DNA from: Empedobacter falsenii
GTDB lineage: Bacteria > Bacteroidota > Bacteroidia > Flavobacteriales > Weeksellaceae
DNA length: 64,000 nt
Direction: 5' to 3'
NCBI RefSeq assembly: GCF_013488205.1
Contig: NZ_CP040908.1
Coordinates: forward strand, 1,713,876-1,777,875
The notes below the pieces were generated by a model, which was not told the origin of the DNA, did not search any database, and was given only the letters and a program-made list of their open reading frames with translations. The number at the start of each line of letters is the position of its first letter. The first letter of the stretch is position 1. Positions 9,289-18,621 of the stretch are shown piece by piece. Position numbers and translations under genes: made by a program.

Positions 9289-9501
9289 TTATTCTTCTAA
9301 TTTCTGAATCTTAAAACCTGCATCTGTCACAGCTTCTACAACTTCTTCTTCATCTTCGGTTGTTGTCACAGTCAGTACTTTTCGTTCATCAGAAGTATCA
9401 ACTTTCCAATTGTCTTTACCTACAGCTTCGTCCAAAAAAGGTTTTACAGATTTGATACAGCTGTCACAATTTATATTTGTTTTGAATTTCAATTCGCTCA
9501 T
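9289..9501 (-). CDS. Heavy-metal-associated (HMA) domain protein
   Basis: The ATG at 9501 (MSELKFKTNINCDSC) is preferred over one seven codons upstream. The result is a 70-residue single HMA fold with the metal-binding CxxC in NCDSC, the usual beta-alpha-beta pattern and a C-terminal GFKIQKL. Such free domains bind Cu(I) or similar ions as chaperones. No transporter gene is adjacent, so the partner is unknown. Confidence 0.8.
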   Translation of the reverse strand: MSELKFKTNINCDSCIKSVKPFLDEAVGKDNWKVDTSDERKVLTVTTTEDEEEVVEAVTDAGFKIQKLEE

Positions 9502-9593
9502 AACTTTACAATTTAGACTCAAATTTATAAAGATTTCATAAGATTAAAAAAACGTTTAAGTAATATTTGATTTCGAAATTTAAATAAAAATCA

Positions 9594-10418
9594 ATGAAGC
9601 GTAATCTTGATGTTGTTGTTATTTCGGATGTGCATTTAGGAACTTTTGGTTGCAAAGCACAAGAATTGTTGGCTTACTTACAGTCAATCAATCCAAAAAA
9701 AATTATTCTCAATGGTGATATTGTGGATATTTGGAATTTCAAGAAAAGTTATTTTCCAGAAACGCATCTTCAAATCATTAGTTATTTATTGAATTTATCT
9801 GAACAAGGAATTCCAATCGTTTATATCACTGGAAATCATGATGAACTGTTGCGTAAATTTACGACAATGCGTTTTGGGAATATTCTTTTAACGGATAAAT
9901 ATATGTTGAAACAAAATGATAAAGTCGCATGGATTTTTCATGGAGATGTGTTTGATGCCTCAATTCAACATTCGAAATGGATTGCGAAATTAGGAGGTTG
10001 GGGTTATGATAAATTAATTCAGTTGAATTATTTTATCAATAAATGTTTAGAGTTTTTTGGAAGGGAACGTTATTCACTGTCTCAAAAGATTAAAAACTCA
10101 GTTAAAAAAGCGGTGAAGCATATCAATGATTTTGAACAAACTGCTGCTGAATTAGCGATCGAAAATGAATATGATTACGTGGTTTGTGGACATATTCATC
10201 AGCCACAATTGCGAAAAGTAAAAACGGATAAAGGAACTTGTGTGTATATGAATTCGGGAGATTGGATTGAGAATTTATCGGCTTTAGAATGTGTCGACGG
10301 AAATTGGTCAGTGTTTTATTTTGAAGAACACAAACATACTTTGATGCAAAATTTAGAAGAAATCGAGTTCAATTATTCGTTGGATGAACTGATTGTTTCA
10401 ATTCTCAATAAGAAGTAA
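9594..10418 (+). CDS. LpxH-like metallophosphoesterase (UDP-2,3-diacylglucosamine diphosphatase type)
   Basis: 274 residues with the calcineurin-like signature in order: SDVHLGTFG, NGDIVDIW, TGNHDELL, IFHGDVFD and CGHIHQPQ. The spacing and the GHIHQP ending fit the LpxH/YbbF branch that removes UMP from UDP-2,3-diacylglucosamine in lipid A synthesis. Flavobacterial paralogues may act on other lipids. The next gene, a glycosyltransferase, starts at the base after the stop, so the two are probably one operon acting on the envelope. Confidence 0.8.
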   Translation: MKRNLDVVVISDVHLGTFGCKAQELLAYLQSINPKKIILNGDIVDIWNFKKSYFPETHLQIISYLLNLSEQGIPIVYITGNHDELLRKFTTMRFGNILLTDKYMLKQNDKVAWIFHGDVFDASIQHSKWIAKLGGWGYDKLIQLNYFINKCLEFFGRERYSLSQKIKNSVKKAVKHINDFEQTAAELAIENEYDYVVCGHIHQPQLRKVKTDKGTCVYMNSGDWIENLSALECVDGNWSVFYFEEHKHTLMQNLEEIEFNYSLDELIVSILNKK

Positions 10419-11393
10419 ATGAAAATTTTATATGCTTTACAAGGAACGGGAAATGGACATTTGGCTCGTGCGCAAAAAATGTTACCAATCCTTGAAGAAT
10501 ATGGAGATTTGGATGTTTTTGTAAGCGGTTCTAATTCGCAATTACAACTTGAAAATTATCAATTCAAACATCACAATGGATTGTCATTATTTTATAATCA
10601 GATGGGAAAAGTTTCGTATAAACGAATTTTTAAGGAGAATAGTTTTAAATCTTTTTGGAATGAAGTGAATCATTTTCCAATTGAAAAATATGATTTGATT
10701 ATTAATGATTTTGAACCAATTACAGCACATGCAGCACGAAAGAAAAAGATAAATATTGTTGGTTTGAGTCATCAAGCTTCGCTTTTATTTGATGAAACGC
10801 CAAAAGTAAAAAATAAAACAGGTGAGACGATTTTGAAATATTACGCACCAACTTCTAAGCATTACGGTTTTCATTTCGAAGAATATAATGATGCTATTTT
10901 TTTACCTATCATTCGAGATAAAATTAGAGCATTGCATCCAAAACAAAAAGATTATTATTTGGTGTATTTACCAAGTTTTCATCCAACTGAAATTATGGAG
11001 AAATTATCATTTATTAAAGATTCAAAATGGAAAGTTTTTTCACCTTTTGTGAAAGAAGTTATGCGTCAATTTAATGTTGAAATTTATCCAATTGATGAAC
11101 GCCTTTTTACCAAAACTTTAGAAAATTGTAAAGGAGTTTTGTGTGGTGCTGGTTTCGAATTGCCTGCTGAAAGTATTTATCTTCAAAAGAAACTTTTTGT
11201 GATTCCGATCAAAGGTCAATACGAACAATTGTGTAACTGCGAGGCTTTAAAAATGATTGGCGTTGATTATTCGTATGATTTGAATGTCGAACAATTGCAA
11301 CGTTGGGTGGATTCGAATAAAATTATTGAGAAAGATTTCCCAGATCAAACTGAAGAAATCATTCAGAAAGTAATTTTAGAAGCTTCTCATTAA
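10419..11393 (+). CDS. Glycosyltransferase of the MurG/GT28-like type
   Basis: 324 residues. The N-terminal ALQGTGNGHLARA is the glycine-rich acceptor loop of the GT-B superfamily. The C-terminal GVLCGAGFELPAE with KLFVIPIKGQYEQ is the donor-binding half seen in MurG-like and related transferases. It directly follows the LpxH-like gene with no gap, suggesting joint use in glycolipid or envelope synthesis. Substrate unknown. Its 3' end overlaps the convergent trkH by four bases. Confidence 0.75.
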   Translation: MKILYALQGTGNGHLARAQKMLPILEEYGDLDVFVSGSNSQLQLENYQFKHHNGLSLFYNQMGKVSYKRIFKENSFKSFWNEVNHFPIEKYDLIINDFEPITAHAARKKKINIVGLSHQASLLFDETPKVKNKTGETILKYYAPTSKHYGFHFEEYNDAIFLPIIRDKIRALHPKQKDYYLVYLPSFHPTEIMEKLSFIKDSKWKVFSPFVKEVMRQFNVEIYPIDERLFTKTLENCKGVLCGAGFELPAESIYLQKKLFVIPIKGQYEQLCNCEALKMIGVDYSYDLNVEQLQRWVDSNKIIEKDFPDQTEEIIQKVILEASH

Positions 11394-12931
11394 TTATTTT
11401 TCCAGAAAGCAGGCGTAAATAAAATTAAGATTGTATAAAGCTCTAATCGTCCCAAAACCATTAAAAAACAACATAATAATTTTGCACTATCCGTTAAAGA
11501 ATTCATTGAAGTACCCGGACCAAATTCGCCAATTCCCGGACCTACGTTTCCTAAAGTGGAAGCAGTTAATGTTAAAGAGGCCAAAATATCTTGGAAACTC
11601 ATTGTTATACCATAATTCAAAAGCGCAAACAAAATAGAACTCACAATCCATGTAAACATAAACATGACAAAGAATGCCATAACGTGGAAAACAATAGATT
11701 GGTTAAGCGAACGATTGTTATAACGAACAGGAATAATTGCGTTTGGGTGTAAAATACGCTTAAATTCGATCCAACTATTTTTTAATAAAATGACGTGTCT
11801 AATAACTGTAATTCCTCCAGATGTAGAACCTGCCGAACCTCCGATGAAGAACAAAGAGAAGAAAATAAGTGTGGTTACGGTTAACCAACTTGTGTAATCT
11901 TCCATTGCCAAAGCTGTTGTAGATGCGATAGATACAACGTGGAATAATGAACTTCTGAATGAATGTTCGAAATTAAACCACGAATAGGTTTCGACGGAAT
12001 AACTAGGGTAAATATTGAAAAATAATACAACAAAAACGATAAATGTAACGACAGCAAGTAAACCAACCCACCAACGGAATTCTTCATTTTTCCATACTTT
12101 TTTGAATTGTCCTTTAATCAATAAATAAATCAATGCGAAGTTTGTTCCGCCCAAAAACATCATCACGATTAATACATATTGAATAAAAATATTGTTATTC
12201 CAATACATCAAACCTTCATTCTTAGTAGAAAAACCTGCCGTTGCAATCACACTCATCGAATGATTTGCAGCATCAAATAAATTCATTCCACCAAAATAAA
12301 GCAACATCGCAAAAAAAGCAGTTAAGCCTAAATAAACTAACCAAAGGTTTTTTGCTGTTTCTGTAATTCGAGGGTGAATTTTATCCGTATAAATTCCAGG
12401 CGCTTCTGCCATAAAAAGCTGTCGACCACCAATTCCAAGAAACGGTAAAATCGCAATCGTCAAAACGATAATCCCCATACCACCAATCCAATTGGTTGTA
12501 CTTCGCCAAAATAATATACTTTTTGGGAGACTTTCTACATCATCATAAATTGATGTCCCAGTCGCTGTATAACCAGAAACGGTTTCGTAAATAATGTTGA
12601 CAAAACTAAAATTTTCATTGATGATATGATCGTTTGGTAGAAATATTAACGAGGTAACATAGGGTAAACACCCCGAAAGAATCAAGAAAAGCCATCCGAC
12701 ACAAACCACGATATAACCTTCGCGTTTGTTGATGTGTTTTCTTCTGTCACGCGTAAAATACATCATTGCAGCTCCCGACAATCCCACTAAACTCCCCGAA
12801 ACTAAAAAAGGGTAGAGTAGATGATCATTAAAATAAATGCTGACACATGTTGCAATAAACATAAAGAGCGCATTTAATAGTAATAAAACACCCGAAAGAT
12901 TCAGGATTACTTTGATGTTAAGTGATTTCAT
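11390..12931 (-). CDS. trkH: Potassium uptake channel subunit TrkH
   Basis: 513 residues, highly hydrophobic, with four pore repeats: SGYTATGTS, VIATAGFSTKN, GGSAGSTSGGI and STLGNVGPGIG. These form the K+ selectivity filter of Trk/Ktr channels. The start codon shares a base with the trkA stop, so the two are translationally coupled. Together they form an NAD(H)- or ATP-gated K+ importer in the inner membrane. Confidence 0.93.
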   Translation of the reverse strand: MKSLNIKVILNLSGVLLLLNALFMFIATCVSIYFNDHLLYPFLVSGSLVGLSGAAMMYFTRDRRKHINKREGYIVVCVGWLFLILSGCLPYVTSLIFLPNDHIINENFSFVNIIYETVSGYTATGTSIYDDVESLPKSILFWRSTTNWIGGMGIIVLTIAILPFLGIGGRQLFMAEAPGIYTDKIHPRITETAKNLWLVYLGLTAFFAMLLYFGGMNLFDAANHSMSVIATAGFSTKNEGLMYWNNNIFIQYVLIVMMFLGGTNFALIYLLIKGQFKKVWKNEEFRWWVGLLAVVTFIVFVVLFFNIYPSYSVETYSWFNFEHSFRSSLFHVVSIASTTALAMEDYTSWLTVTTLIFFSLFFIGGSAGSTSGGITVIRHVILLKNSWIEFKRILHPNAIIPVRYNNRSLNQSIVFHVMAFFVMFMFTWIVSSILFALLNYGITMSFQDILASLTLTASTLGNVGPGIGEFGPGTSMNSLTDSAKLLCCFLMVLGRLELYTILILFTPAFWKNN

Positions 12932-14298
12932 TATTTAAAATATTTGGTCACTTTTGGAATTAAATTCGCTTGACTAAAAACAACGACGTGATCTTTTGGT
13001 TCGATAATGAAATCTTTTGTTGGAATAAATCCATCATTTCTGCGAACAATTCCAGCAATAATAGCACCTTCTTTAAACGGAAAATCGCTTACTTTTTTGA
13101 ATGCGATTTCAGAATTTTCGTGAATACGGAATTCTAAAACTTCAGCATCTAAATCAGAAATTCCTGTTACATCCATCACAGAACCTTGTCGAATATAACG
13201 GAAAATACTATCTGCGGTTAAGAGTTTTTTATTGATAAAAGCGTTAATTCCAACTTCTTGACTAAGATGTATATAGTCGATATTTTCGACCAAAGCAATT
13301 GTTTTTTTAACGCCTTTTGATTTTGCCAAAAGACATGACATAATATTCGTTTCCGAACTTCCTGTCACAGCGATAAAAGCATCCGAATCAGAAATACCTT
13401 CTTCCAATAACAATTCTCCATCTCGACCATCACCATTGATAATCAAAATGTTATTTAAATCATCAGCTAAATCAAAAGCTTTGTTTCTGTTGATTTCTAA
13501 TAACTTAACGTTGTGTTTGTTGTCTTTTAAAAGTTTGGCAACTTTGACACCAATACTTCCTCCTCCCAAAACAATTACATTTTTGAAATATTCTTGTTTC
13601 TTTCCAAGGATTTTATAAACTTCTAAAATTCCAGCTTTTTTGACAATAAAATAAACGTGATCATCTATTCTAAATTCAGTTTCAGCTTCAGGAATAATGG
13701 TTTGATACTCGCCACGTTCGTTGCTACGAATTATTGCAATTGGCATCAAAAGATTGTCTTCGCCACCTTTCGTCGTCAAATACATGTCTTTGTACTGCTT
13801 GTCCAAAATTTTACAATCCGCATCCAAAACAGTTCCAACCATAAAAAGTTGACCATTTGCAAACGGATGCATCGCATTGAAAGCAGATTGTTGAACAAGA
13901 GAATAAATCTCATCAGCCGCTAATTTCTCAGGGCTAATTAATGCATCAATTCCCATTCCTTGAACCCAAAATTGATTTTCTTTGTAAAGAAATTCAGGAT
14001 TCGAAATTCGAGCTAATGTGCGTTTTGCCCCTAAATCTTTCGCAATCGAAGCACTTGTAAGGTTTGTGTTTTGAAGATGAGTGACCGATATAAAAATATC
14101 TGTATCATCAATTCCAACTTCTCGCAAAGCCTTGAAAGAAGTAATATCACCACGATAAGCCATTACATCTAACGAGTTTTCGATCATCAACAATTTGTCC
14201 TTGTCCATGTCCATGATGACGATGTCGTTCATTTCATTAGAAAGTAATTTAGCCAAATGAAAACCAACTTCTCCAGCACCTCCGATTAATATTTTCAT
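12931..14298 (-). CDS. trkA: Trk system regulatory subunit TrkA
   Basis: 455 residues made of two RCK units. Each has a Rossmann NAD-binding motif (GGAGEVGFHLAKLL at the N-terminus and LGGGSIGVKVAKLL near residue 245) followed by a TrkA-C regulatory domain. TrkA gates the TrkH pore on the cytoplasmic side. The gene lies 20 bases downstream of prfB in the same direction and overlaps trkH by one base. Confidence 0.93.
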   Translation of the reverse strand: MKILIGGAGEVGFHLAKLLSNEMNDIVIMDMDKDKLLMIENSLDVMAYRGDITSFKALREVGIDDTDIFISVTHLQNTNLTSASIAKDLGAKRTLARISNPEFLYKENQFWVQGMGIDALISPEKLAADEIYSLVQQSAFNAMHPFANGQLFMVGTVLDADCKILDKQYKDMYLTTKGGEDNLLMPIAIIRSNERGEYQTIIPEAETEFRIDDHVYFIVKKAGILEVYKILGKKQEYFKNVIVLGGGSIGVKVAKLLKDNKHNVKLLEINRNKAFDLADDLNNILIINGDGRDGELLLEEGISDSDAFIAVTGSSETNIMSCLLAKSKGVKKTIALVENIDYIHLSQEVGINAFINKKLLTADSIFRYIRQGSVMDVTGISDLDAEVLEFRIHENSEIAFKKVSDFPFKEGAIIAGIVRRNDGFIPTKDFIIEPKDHVVVFSQANLIPKVTKYFK

Positions 14299-14318
14299 GA
14301 AAGAAATTTAGGATAAAA

Positions 14319-15419
14319 CTATTTTGACGTTTCTTTTTGTCCCATTAACATTAGAAACGATTTCAAGAATTCGTCTATATCACCGTTCATTACAGCATCT
14401 ACATTACCTGTTTCAGTTCCTGTTCTGACGTCTTTTACCAATTTGTATGGATGCATCACATAATTACGAATTTGAGAACCCCATTCGATTTTCATCTTAT
14501 TTGCTTCAATCTCATTACGTGCAGCCATTTTTTTCTCTAACTCAATCTTGTACAATTCAGATTTTAACATCTCCATTGCACGTTCGCGATTGGCTAACTG
14601 AGAACGTTCAACCTGACAAACAACCACAATTCCTGTAGGTTTGTGCGTTAACTGAACTTTCGTTTCAACCTTATTTACATTTTGTCCTCCAGCTCCTCCA
14701 GAACGAGAAGTTTGCAATTCGATATCTGCAGGATTGATTTCAATCTCGATTGTATCATCTACAATTGGTGAAACATAAACCGAAACGAAACTTGTATGAC
14801 GTTTTGCATTACTATCAAAAGGCGAAATACGCACCAAACGATGCACACCATTTTCTCCTTTTAGATAACCGAAAGCAAATTCGCCATCAACCTCTAATGT
14901 TACCGTTTTTACACCTGCGACATCACCCGCTTGATAGTTTAATTCTTTTACTTTATACCCATGTTTTTCGGCCCACATCAAATACATACGCATCAACATA
15001 GAAGCCCAGTCACAAGATTCTGTACCTCCAGCTCCGGCAGTAATTTGAAGAATTGCACCAAGATTATCTCCTTCTTCTGAAAGCATATTCTTGAATTCTA
15101 TATCTTCTAAAAGCTTAGCAACAACAGTATATTGTTCCATTACTTCTTCGTCACTTACTTCGCCTTCGCGATTAAATTCTACTAAAACTTCAACATCGTT
15201 TACAGCATTTGCAATTGTTTGGTATTCATCGATCCATTTCTTTTTACCACGCAGAACTTTCATAAAAGCTTCGGCTTCTTTCGGATTGTTCCAAAATTCA
15301 GGAGAAGCAGCATGTTCTTCTTCATTTTGCACTTCGATTTCTTTTTGTTCGATTTCCAAATATTCGTGCAAATCTTGTGTACGTTTTTGGATGTCTTTTA
15401 GTAATTCGTTGTTAAACAT
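14319..15419 (-). CDS. prfB: Peptide chain release factor 2
   Basis: 366 residues. The stop-recognition tripeptide SPF (199-201) marks RF2 (UGA/UAA) and not RF1 (PxT). The peptidyl-tRNA hydrolysis motif GGQ is at 244-246. The reading frame is continuous from MFNNELL. At the place corresponding to the E. coli frameshift (after RGYL) the sequence reads EYLEIEQ with no in-frame UGA, so the autoregulatory programmed frameshift is absent. A TAnnTTTG box ends only a few bases upstream of the ATG, hinting at a very short or absent leader. Confidence 0.95.
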   Translation of the reverse strand: MFNNELLKDIQKRTQDLHEYLEIEQKEIEVQNEEEHAASPEFWNNPKEAEAFMKVLRGKKKWIDEYQTIANAVNDVEVLVEFNREGEVSDEEVMEQYTVVAKLLEDIEFKNMLSEEGDNLGAILQITAGAGGTESCDWASMLMRMYLMWAEKHGYKVKELNYQAGDVAGVKTVTLEVDGEFAFGYLKGENGVHRLVRISPFDSNAKRHTSFVSVYVSPIVDDTIEIEINPADIELQTSRSGGAGGQNVNKVETKVQLTHKPTGIVVVCQVERSQLANRERAMEMLKSELYKIELEKKMAARNEIEANKMKIEWGSQIRNYVMHPYKLVKDVRTGTETGNVDAVMNGDIDEFLKSFLMLMGQKETSK

Positions 15420-15424
15420 AATTG

Positions 15425-15432
15425 CAAATGTA
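15425..15432 (-). promoter_or_regulatory. Bacteroidota -7 box of prfB
   Basis: Read leftward it is TACATTTG, an exact TAnnTTTG, six bases before the prfB ATG. No TTTG was found at the expected -33 distance, so this is a partial match. Confidence 0.4.
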
Positions 15433-15445
15433 TAAAAATAGGAGG

Positions 15446-15865
15446 TTAAGCATTAATCACTTTATCATCTTTTCCGTTCCAAGAAAGAATTTTATAAGTA
15501 AAACCTTCTTCTGTTTTAATTTCTTGGTCTTTCAGCATCAAAAAAGTATCGTCCCAATCGCCATCATCATAACTAATTACCCAGAATAATTGGTTGAACA
15601 ACAACCCTTCCAAAATATAAACAAGTTCTTCTACGCCATCTACTTCATAGGTTGTAAAAGGAAAAGAAGATTTGATCCAAATCTTATCATCATCCGAAGT
15701 CTGAATATAAAGATCAACAAAAGTTGATTTGTATTCATTCTCGATATGAAATTCTAATAATTCTGTATCTTTCTTGTGAAGCCCTGTGAAATCTGGAATT
15801 GCTTCAATGATTTGATTGTATATTTTGATTGAAAAATCGTTCATCTTTCTGAAATTAGCTTGCAA
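15446..15865 (-). CDS. Hypothetical protein upstream of prfB
   Basis: 139 residues from 15865, or 132 if MNDFSIK at 15844 is used. Acidic, cytosolic, with [14 protein letters not shown] near the C-terminus. No family recognised. It sits 12 bases from the lipoprotein gene before it and 26 bases from prfB, so it probably belongs to a leftward transcript that includes prfB-trkA-trkH. Confidence 0.6.
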   Translation of the reverse strand: MQANFRKMNDFSIKIYNQIIEAIPDFTGLHKKDTELLEFHIENEYKSTFVDLYIQTSDDDKIWIKSSFPFTTYEVDGVEELVYILEGLLFNQLFWVISYDDGDWDDTFLMLKDQEIKTEEGFTYKILSWNGKDDKVINA

Positions 15866-15877
15866 AAATAAACGATA

Positions 15878-16285
15878 TTATCTAATTCTGACACGATATT
15901 TATGTTCAATAAATCGAAAAAAGTTAAATAATTTGTATTCAAAATCATAACCATAGTCAATAGAAGGATCCAAATCTATACTCACCGCATACAAATCAGG
16001 ATTATATGTCATAGGTTGCATATGTCGTTGATTCCAAATCATCACATATTGGCGATTTTTTTGTTCGTAATATTCTTTCGAATAATATTCTTTGGGTAAT
16101 GCAGTTGTTTTTAAATAAATATCATATTGAGGATCAAATACAACAATATCATAATCTCCATCTTCATTCGGCTCGAATTTTAATGAATTCTCATCTTTAT
16201 TCGGAACTGAATTTTGTGTGGATTGATTGGTTGTACAAGCAAAAAATAGGAGAGAAACGCTGATGAATAAAAATAGCTTTTTCAT
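15878..16285 (-). CDS. Lipoprotein, DUF6146-like
   Basis: 135 residues with a lipoprotein signal (MKKLFLFISVSLLFFAC, Cys17). The core contains YDIVVFDPQYDIYLKT, SKEYYEQKNRQYVMIWNQRH and a C-terminal NFFRFIEHKYRVRIR. This layout matches a flavobacterial family I recall as DUF6146; function is unknown. It is the first gene of the leftward prfB-trkAH run. Confidence 0.65.
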   Translation of the reverse strand: MKKLFLFISVSLLFFACTTNQSTQNSVPNKDENSLKFEPNEDGDYDIVVFDPQYDIYLKTTALPKEYYSKEYYEQKNRQYVMIWNQRHMQPMTYNPDLYAVSIDLDPSIDYGYDFEYKLFNFFRFIEHKYRVRIR

Positions 16286-16408
16286 AATCTTTAATTTAAT
16301 TAAATATACTGAAAATTAATGAGAAGCTTGATTCTATTTAGTTTGATGATTGAAAGTTTTGAAGATTTTCTATTTTTATTAATCCGTTGCGCATCTTGAA
16401 TAAAAATT

Positions 16409-16527
16409 CGTCAATTCGAGTGATTTTTAGAAATGTAATGAATAAAAATTGTATCGAGAATAGAATTTTATCTTTTAAAACCTTATTCTCGATACAAAAT
16501 TCTAAAAGAATTTCACTCGAATTGACG
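16409..16527. repeat. 119-bp dispersed palindromic element, copy 1
   Basis: Outer arms CGTCAATTCGAGTGA (16409) and TCACTCGAATTGACG (ending 16527) enclose inner arms TTGTATCGAGAATA (16449-16462) and TATTCTCGATACAA (16484-16497). The whole can fold into one long hairpin. The reverse complement of 42321-42439 aligns without gaps over the same 119 bases with nine differences by hand count. It lies in the gene-free stretch 16286-16676, where nothing else is evident. The open frames on both strands here (16338-16590) are by-products of the palindrome. Confidence 0.9.
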
Positions 16528-16676
16528 GTTTTCATTGATAAAATTATCAAAATATACAACGGTTTTTTTATTAATAATTTCAAATACTAAGCTTTTAACT
16601 ATCAATAAAATAATTATATTTGAGTATAATGATACGAAACTTGATTTCGTGAAAAAACAATGTTAGGCTATATTTT

Positions 16677-17171
16677 ATGAACAATTATTGGATATTAATT
16701 AGTGTAGAGATTTTTGAAAAGCGAATTCTATCTTTTGGAGAAATTCCTAAAATTATTGAATTTTTATGGGATTATGATATTAGTAGTTATGGAGATTCAG
16801 CAACATTGTGTTGCTATGGGTACTTTAAAAATGAAAATAATATTTTAGAGAAAAAATATATAGGATATGTAACATTTATTCCAAATAATATCAAAGACTA
16901 TTATAAAAAAGTCAATGATTTGGCGGTTGAAATATGTGATTTTGCAACGAAAGAATACAATGCAAAAATTTATTTTCCGTCTCAAGGAAAAATTGAGTTT
17001 GACTTTCAATCTTATGAAGAATTATATTTAATAAATCATAAACATTCATCACAAAATGAAAATTATGAGAAAAATATTAACTCATTAGATTCTAATTTAA
17101 ACAAAAATACTTCTGAAGAAAATAAGGTAAACTTACGAGATAACAAAAAAAAAAATTTTACGATAAGTTAA
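16677..17171 (+). CDS. Orphan hypothetical protein with low-complexity tail
   Basis: 164 residues. The first 110 look folded (MNNYWILISVEIF, LCCYGYFKNENN, YIGYVTFIPNN, IYFPSQGKIEFDF). The rest is Asn/Lys/Glu-rich and probably disordered. No signal, membrane segment or family recognised. It is AT-rich and flanked by palindromic repeats, as expected of an accessory gene. Confidence 0.5.
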   Translation: MNNYWILISVEIFEKRILSFGEIPKIIEFLWDYDISSYGDSATLCCYGYFKNENNILEKKYIGYVTFIPNNIKDYYKKVNDLAVEICDFATKEYNAKIYFPSQGKIEFDFQSYEELYLINHKHSSQNENYEKNINSLDSNLNKNTSEENKVNLRDNKKKNFTIS

Positions 17172-17290
17172 AAAGTTGGTTAATAAAATAAAAACGTTGC
17201 CTATCATAGTAATGACAAAATGCGGGATTAAATATTAAGTAGAGAAAGTGTAAATATTTATCCGTCTCTATGATATATTCCCAAAAAAAT

Positions 17291-17406
17291 AACCACATAG
17301 AAACATAGAACCAAATGATTTTCTGTTGAAATTAGTTGCTTATCTATTTGTATTTTCAACTAATCTTTACAAGTCATCATTGCAAAAACTATGTTTCTAT
17401 GTGGTT
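17291..17406. repeat. 116-bp palindromic element of a second type
   Basis: Perfect 18-base terminal inverted repeats AACCACATAGAAACATAG (17291-17308) and CTATGTTTCTATGTGGTT (17389-17406). An inner pair ATTAGTTG / CAACTAAT (17331-17338, 17357-17364) sits inside. No coding capacity. It occupies the 17172-17535 intergenic stretch and is non-autonomous, hairpin-like in layout. Confidence 0.85.
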
Positions 17407-17430
17407 AAAATAAATTTGAACAACATCTAT

Positions 17431-17462
17431 AAAATTCTATTTCCGATACAATTTTTCTTCAC
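17431..17462. repeat. Decayed fragment resembling the 119-bp element
   Basis: Read on the + strand, AAAATTCTATTTCCGATACAATTTTTCTTCA here is close to the matching part of 42379-42409, with three differences over 31 bases by eye. The rest of the element is not recognisable, so this is either a remnant or a chance match. Confidence 0.4.
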
Positions 17463-17535
17463 TCTTTTACGTCGTTAATCAGAGTATTGTACCGAAAAAT
17501 TACTCCAATCAACGAACTGCATTTCACAACTAAGC

Positions 17536-18177
17536 TTACACAACTGTATGCTCGCCAAGGTAGATACTGGTACTCGCCATCGTCTTTGTTTCACTATTCA
17601 GAAATGCCCAAAAATTCACTTTTTTGCCATTGTAATACGTTGGTAAAGCAATATCTATAATCATAGAATTACGAGTCTCAATACTTTGAAATACTTCAAA
17701 CGAATTTAGTTCTTCACAATAGCAAATAACATTCACAAGATCCGAAGGTTGCGCATTACCTTGCCCAGAATTATCTTCCCAATTCATTTGGAAAGTATCC
17801 CCACCAGCCGTATCTATCGTAGGTTGCAAAAAGCCAACCAGATCACCTTTTGATACCAACACACGCTCCAACACAATAACAGGCAAATCATTCACCATTT
17901 CCAATGCATTGCTCAGCGTATAAGACGTCGCAATGTTGTAGCGCGATTTTAGCCCAACTCTATTCCCAAAATACAGATTAAGAATAGGACGAATTGGTTG
18001 CAAGAAACCAATCACTTGCTTGAATTTGATCTGTTGCATCAGTTGCAAATCAGTTGGTCGCCTTTTCGATTTTTTTGGTAAACTGCGGATAATGTCCTTA
18101 CCGCGCCAATTAACCCCTACTACAGTTCCCACTTTTCCTGAGAATCCACCAAGGATTCCTTTTTTAATTTCTGCCAT
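17536..18177 (-). CDS. DUF6266-family protein
   Basis: 213 residues. The N-terminus (KKGILGGFSGKVGTVVGVNW, then RGKDIIRSLP) is the hallmark of this Bacteroidota family. It is basic at the start and beta-rich afterwards, ending in MASTSIYLGEHTVV. No signal peptide. The family has no established function. The gene stands alone, flanked by a palindromic element downstream and phased short repeats upstream. Confidence 0.8.
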   Translation of the reverse strand: MAEIKKGILGGFSGKVGTVVGVNWRGKDIIRSLPKKSKRRPTDLQLMQQIKFKQVIGFLQPIRPILNLYFGNRVGLKSRYNIATSYTLSNALEMVNDLPVIVLERVLVSKGDLVGFLQPTIDTAGGDTFQMNWEDNSGQGNAQPSDLVNVICYCEELNSFEVFQSIETRNSMIIDIALPTYYNGKKVNFWAFLNSETKTMASTSIYLGEHTVV

Positions 18178-18250
18178 AATTGCAAGTTTTTATGATTAAT
18201 ATTCATAAAGTTAGCAACAGAAACAACAACATTTACAAAAACCCAATTTT

Positions 18251-18300
18251 GTGTCCACATTTGTCCGGTTCTGTCCACATTTGTCCACTTTTGTCCGGTT
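18251..18300. repeat. Five 10-bp phased TGTCC repeats upstream of the DUF6266 gene
   Basis: Five consecutive 10-base blocks, each with TGTCC at the same offset (GTGTCCACAT, TTGTCCGGTT, CTGTCCACAT, TTGTCCACTT, TTGTCCGGTT). They lie 74-123 bases upstream of the leftward DUF6266 start. The 10-base phase would put each motif on the same face of the helix, as in a multi-site operator. It is part of the gene-free stretch 18178-18621. Confidence 0.75.
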
Positions 18301-18401
18301 GCTTTTTATTCAATAATAGTATTATAGCAAAATAAAATCCTCGCTAAACCTCTATTCATCATAGGTAGATAAGATTCGTGTTTTTGATCGATTTTTAGCT
18401 T

Positions 18402-18510
18402 GTTCGACCATCGTTCGACCATTGTTCGACGAAACTTCGGAAAAACGGCATTCTCGTCGAAGAACGGTCGAAGAAAACACGGATGAAAGTGGGAGGAAAG
18501 TGGGAGGAAA
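18402..18510. repeat. Cluster of 11-bp repeats of three kinds
   Basis: GTTCGAC occurs at 18402, 18413 and 18424, GTCGAAGAA at 18456 and 18467, and GTGGGAGGAAA at 18489 and 18500. Every step within a set is 11 bases. GTTCGAC and GTCGAA are inverted relative to each other. No ORF on either strand is convincing here. Confidence 0.7.
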
Positions 18511-18514
18511 CTTG

Positions 18515-18551
18515 TAGAGTTGTAGTTTTTACAATAATGGGTTTAATTATG
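18515..18551 (+). repeat. Direct repeat A, upstream region of the lipoprotein gene
   Basis: Starts TAGAGTTGTAGTTTTTACAA and continues with AATGGGTTT. It aligns with 19472-19507 with one indel and about three substitutions. A TATATTTG box (18561-18568) follows, then the lipoprotein ATG at 18622. Confidence 0.75.
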
Positions 18552-18621
18552 TTTTTTTGGTATATTTGGGAAAGAAATAAACTCAATATTTATCTTGAAT
18601 AATCTGAACAAAAATAACACG

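Noticed and set aside
16338-16590. Overlapping ORFs of 81 and 67 codons on opposite strands
   Set aside because: Both are translations of the arms of the 119-bp palindrome and have no start context or family.
18251-18510. CRISPR-like array
   Set aside because: Units are 10-11 bases without spacers of constant length, and no cas genes are nearby.
18395-18586. 63-codon leftward ORF
   Set aside because: It only translates the 11-bp repeats and lacks protein-like features.
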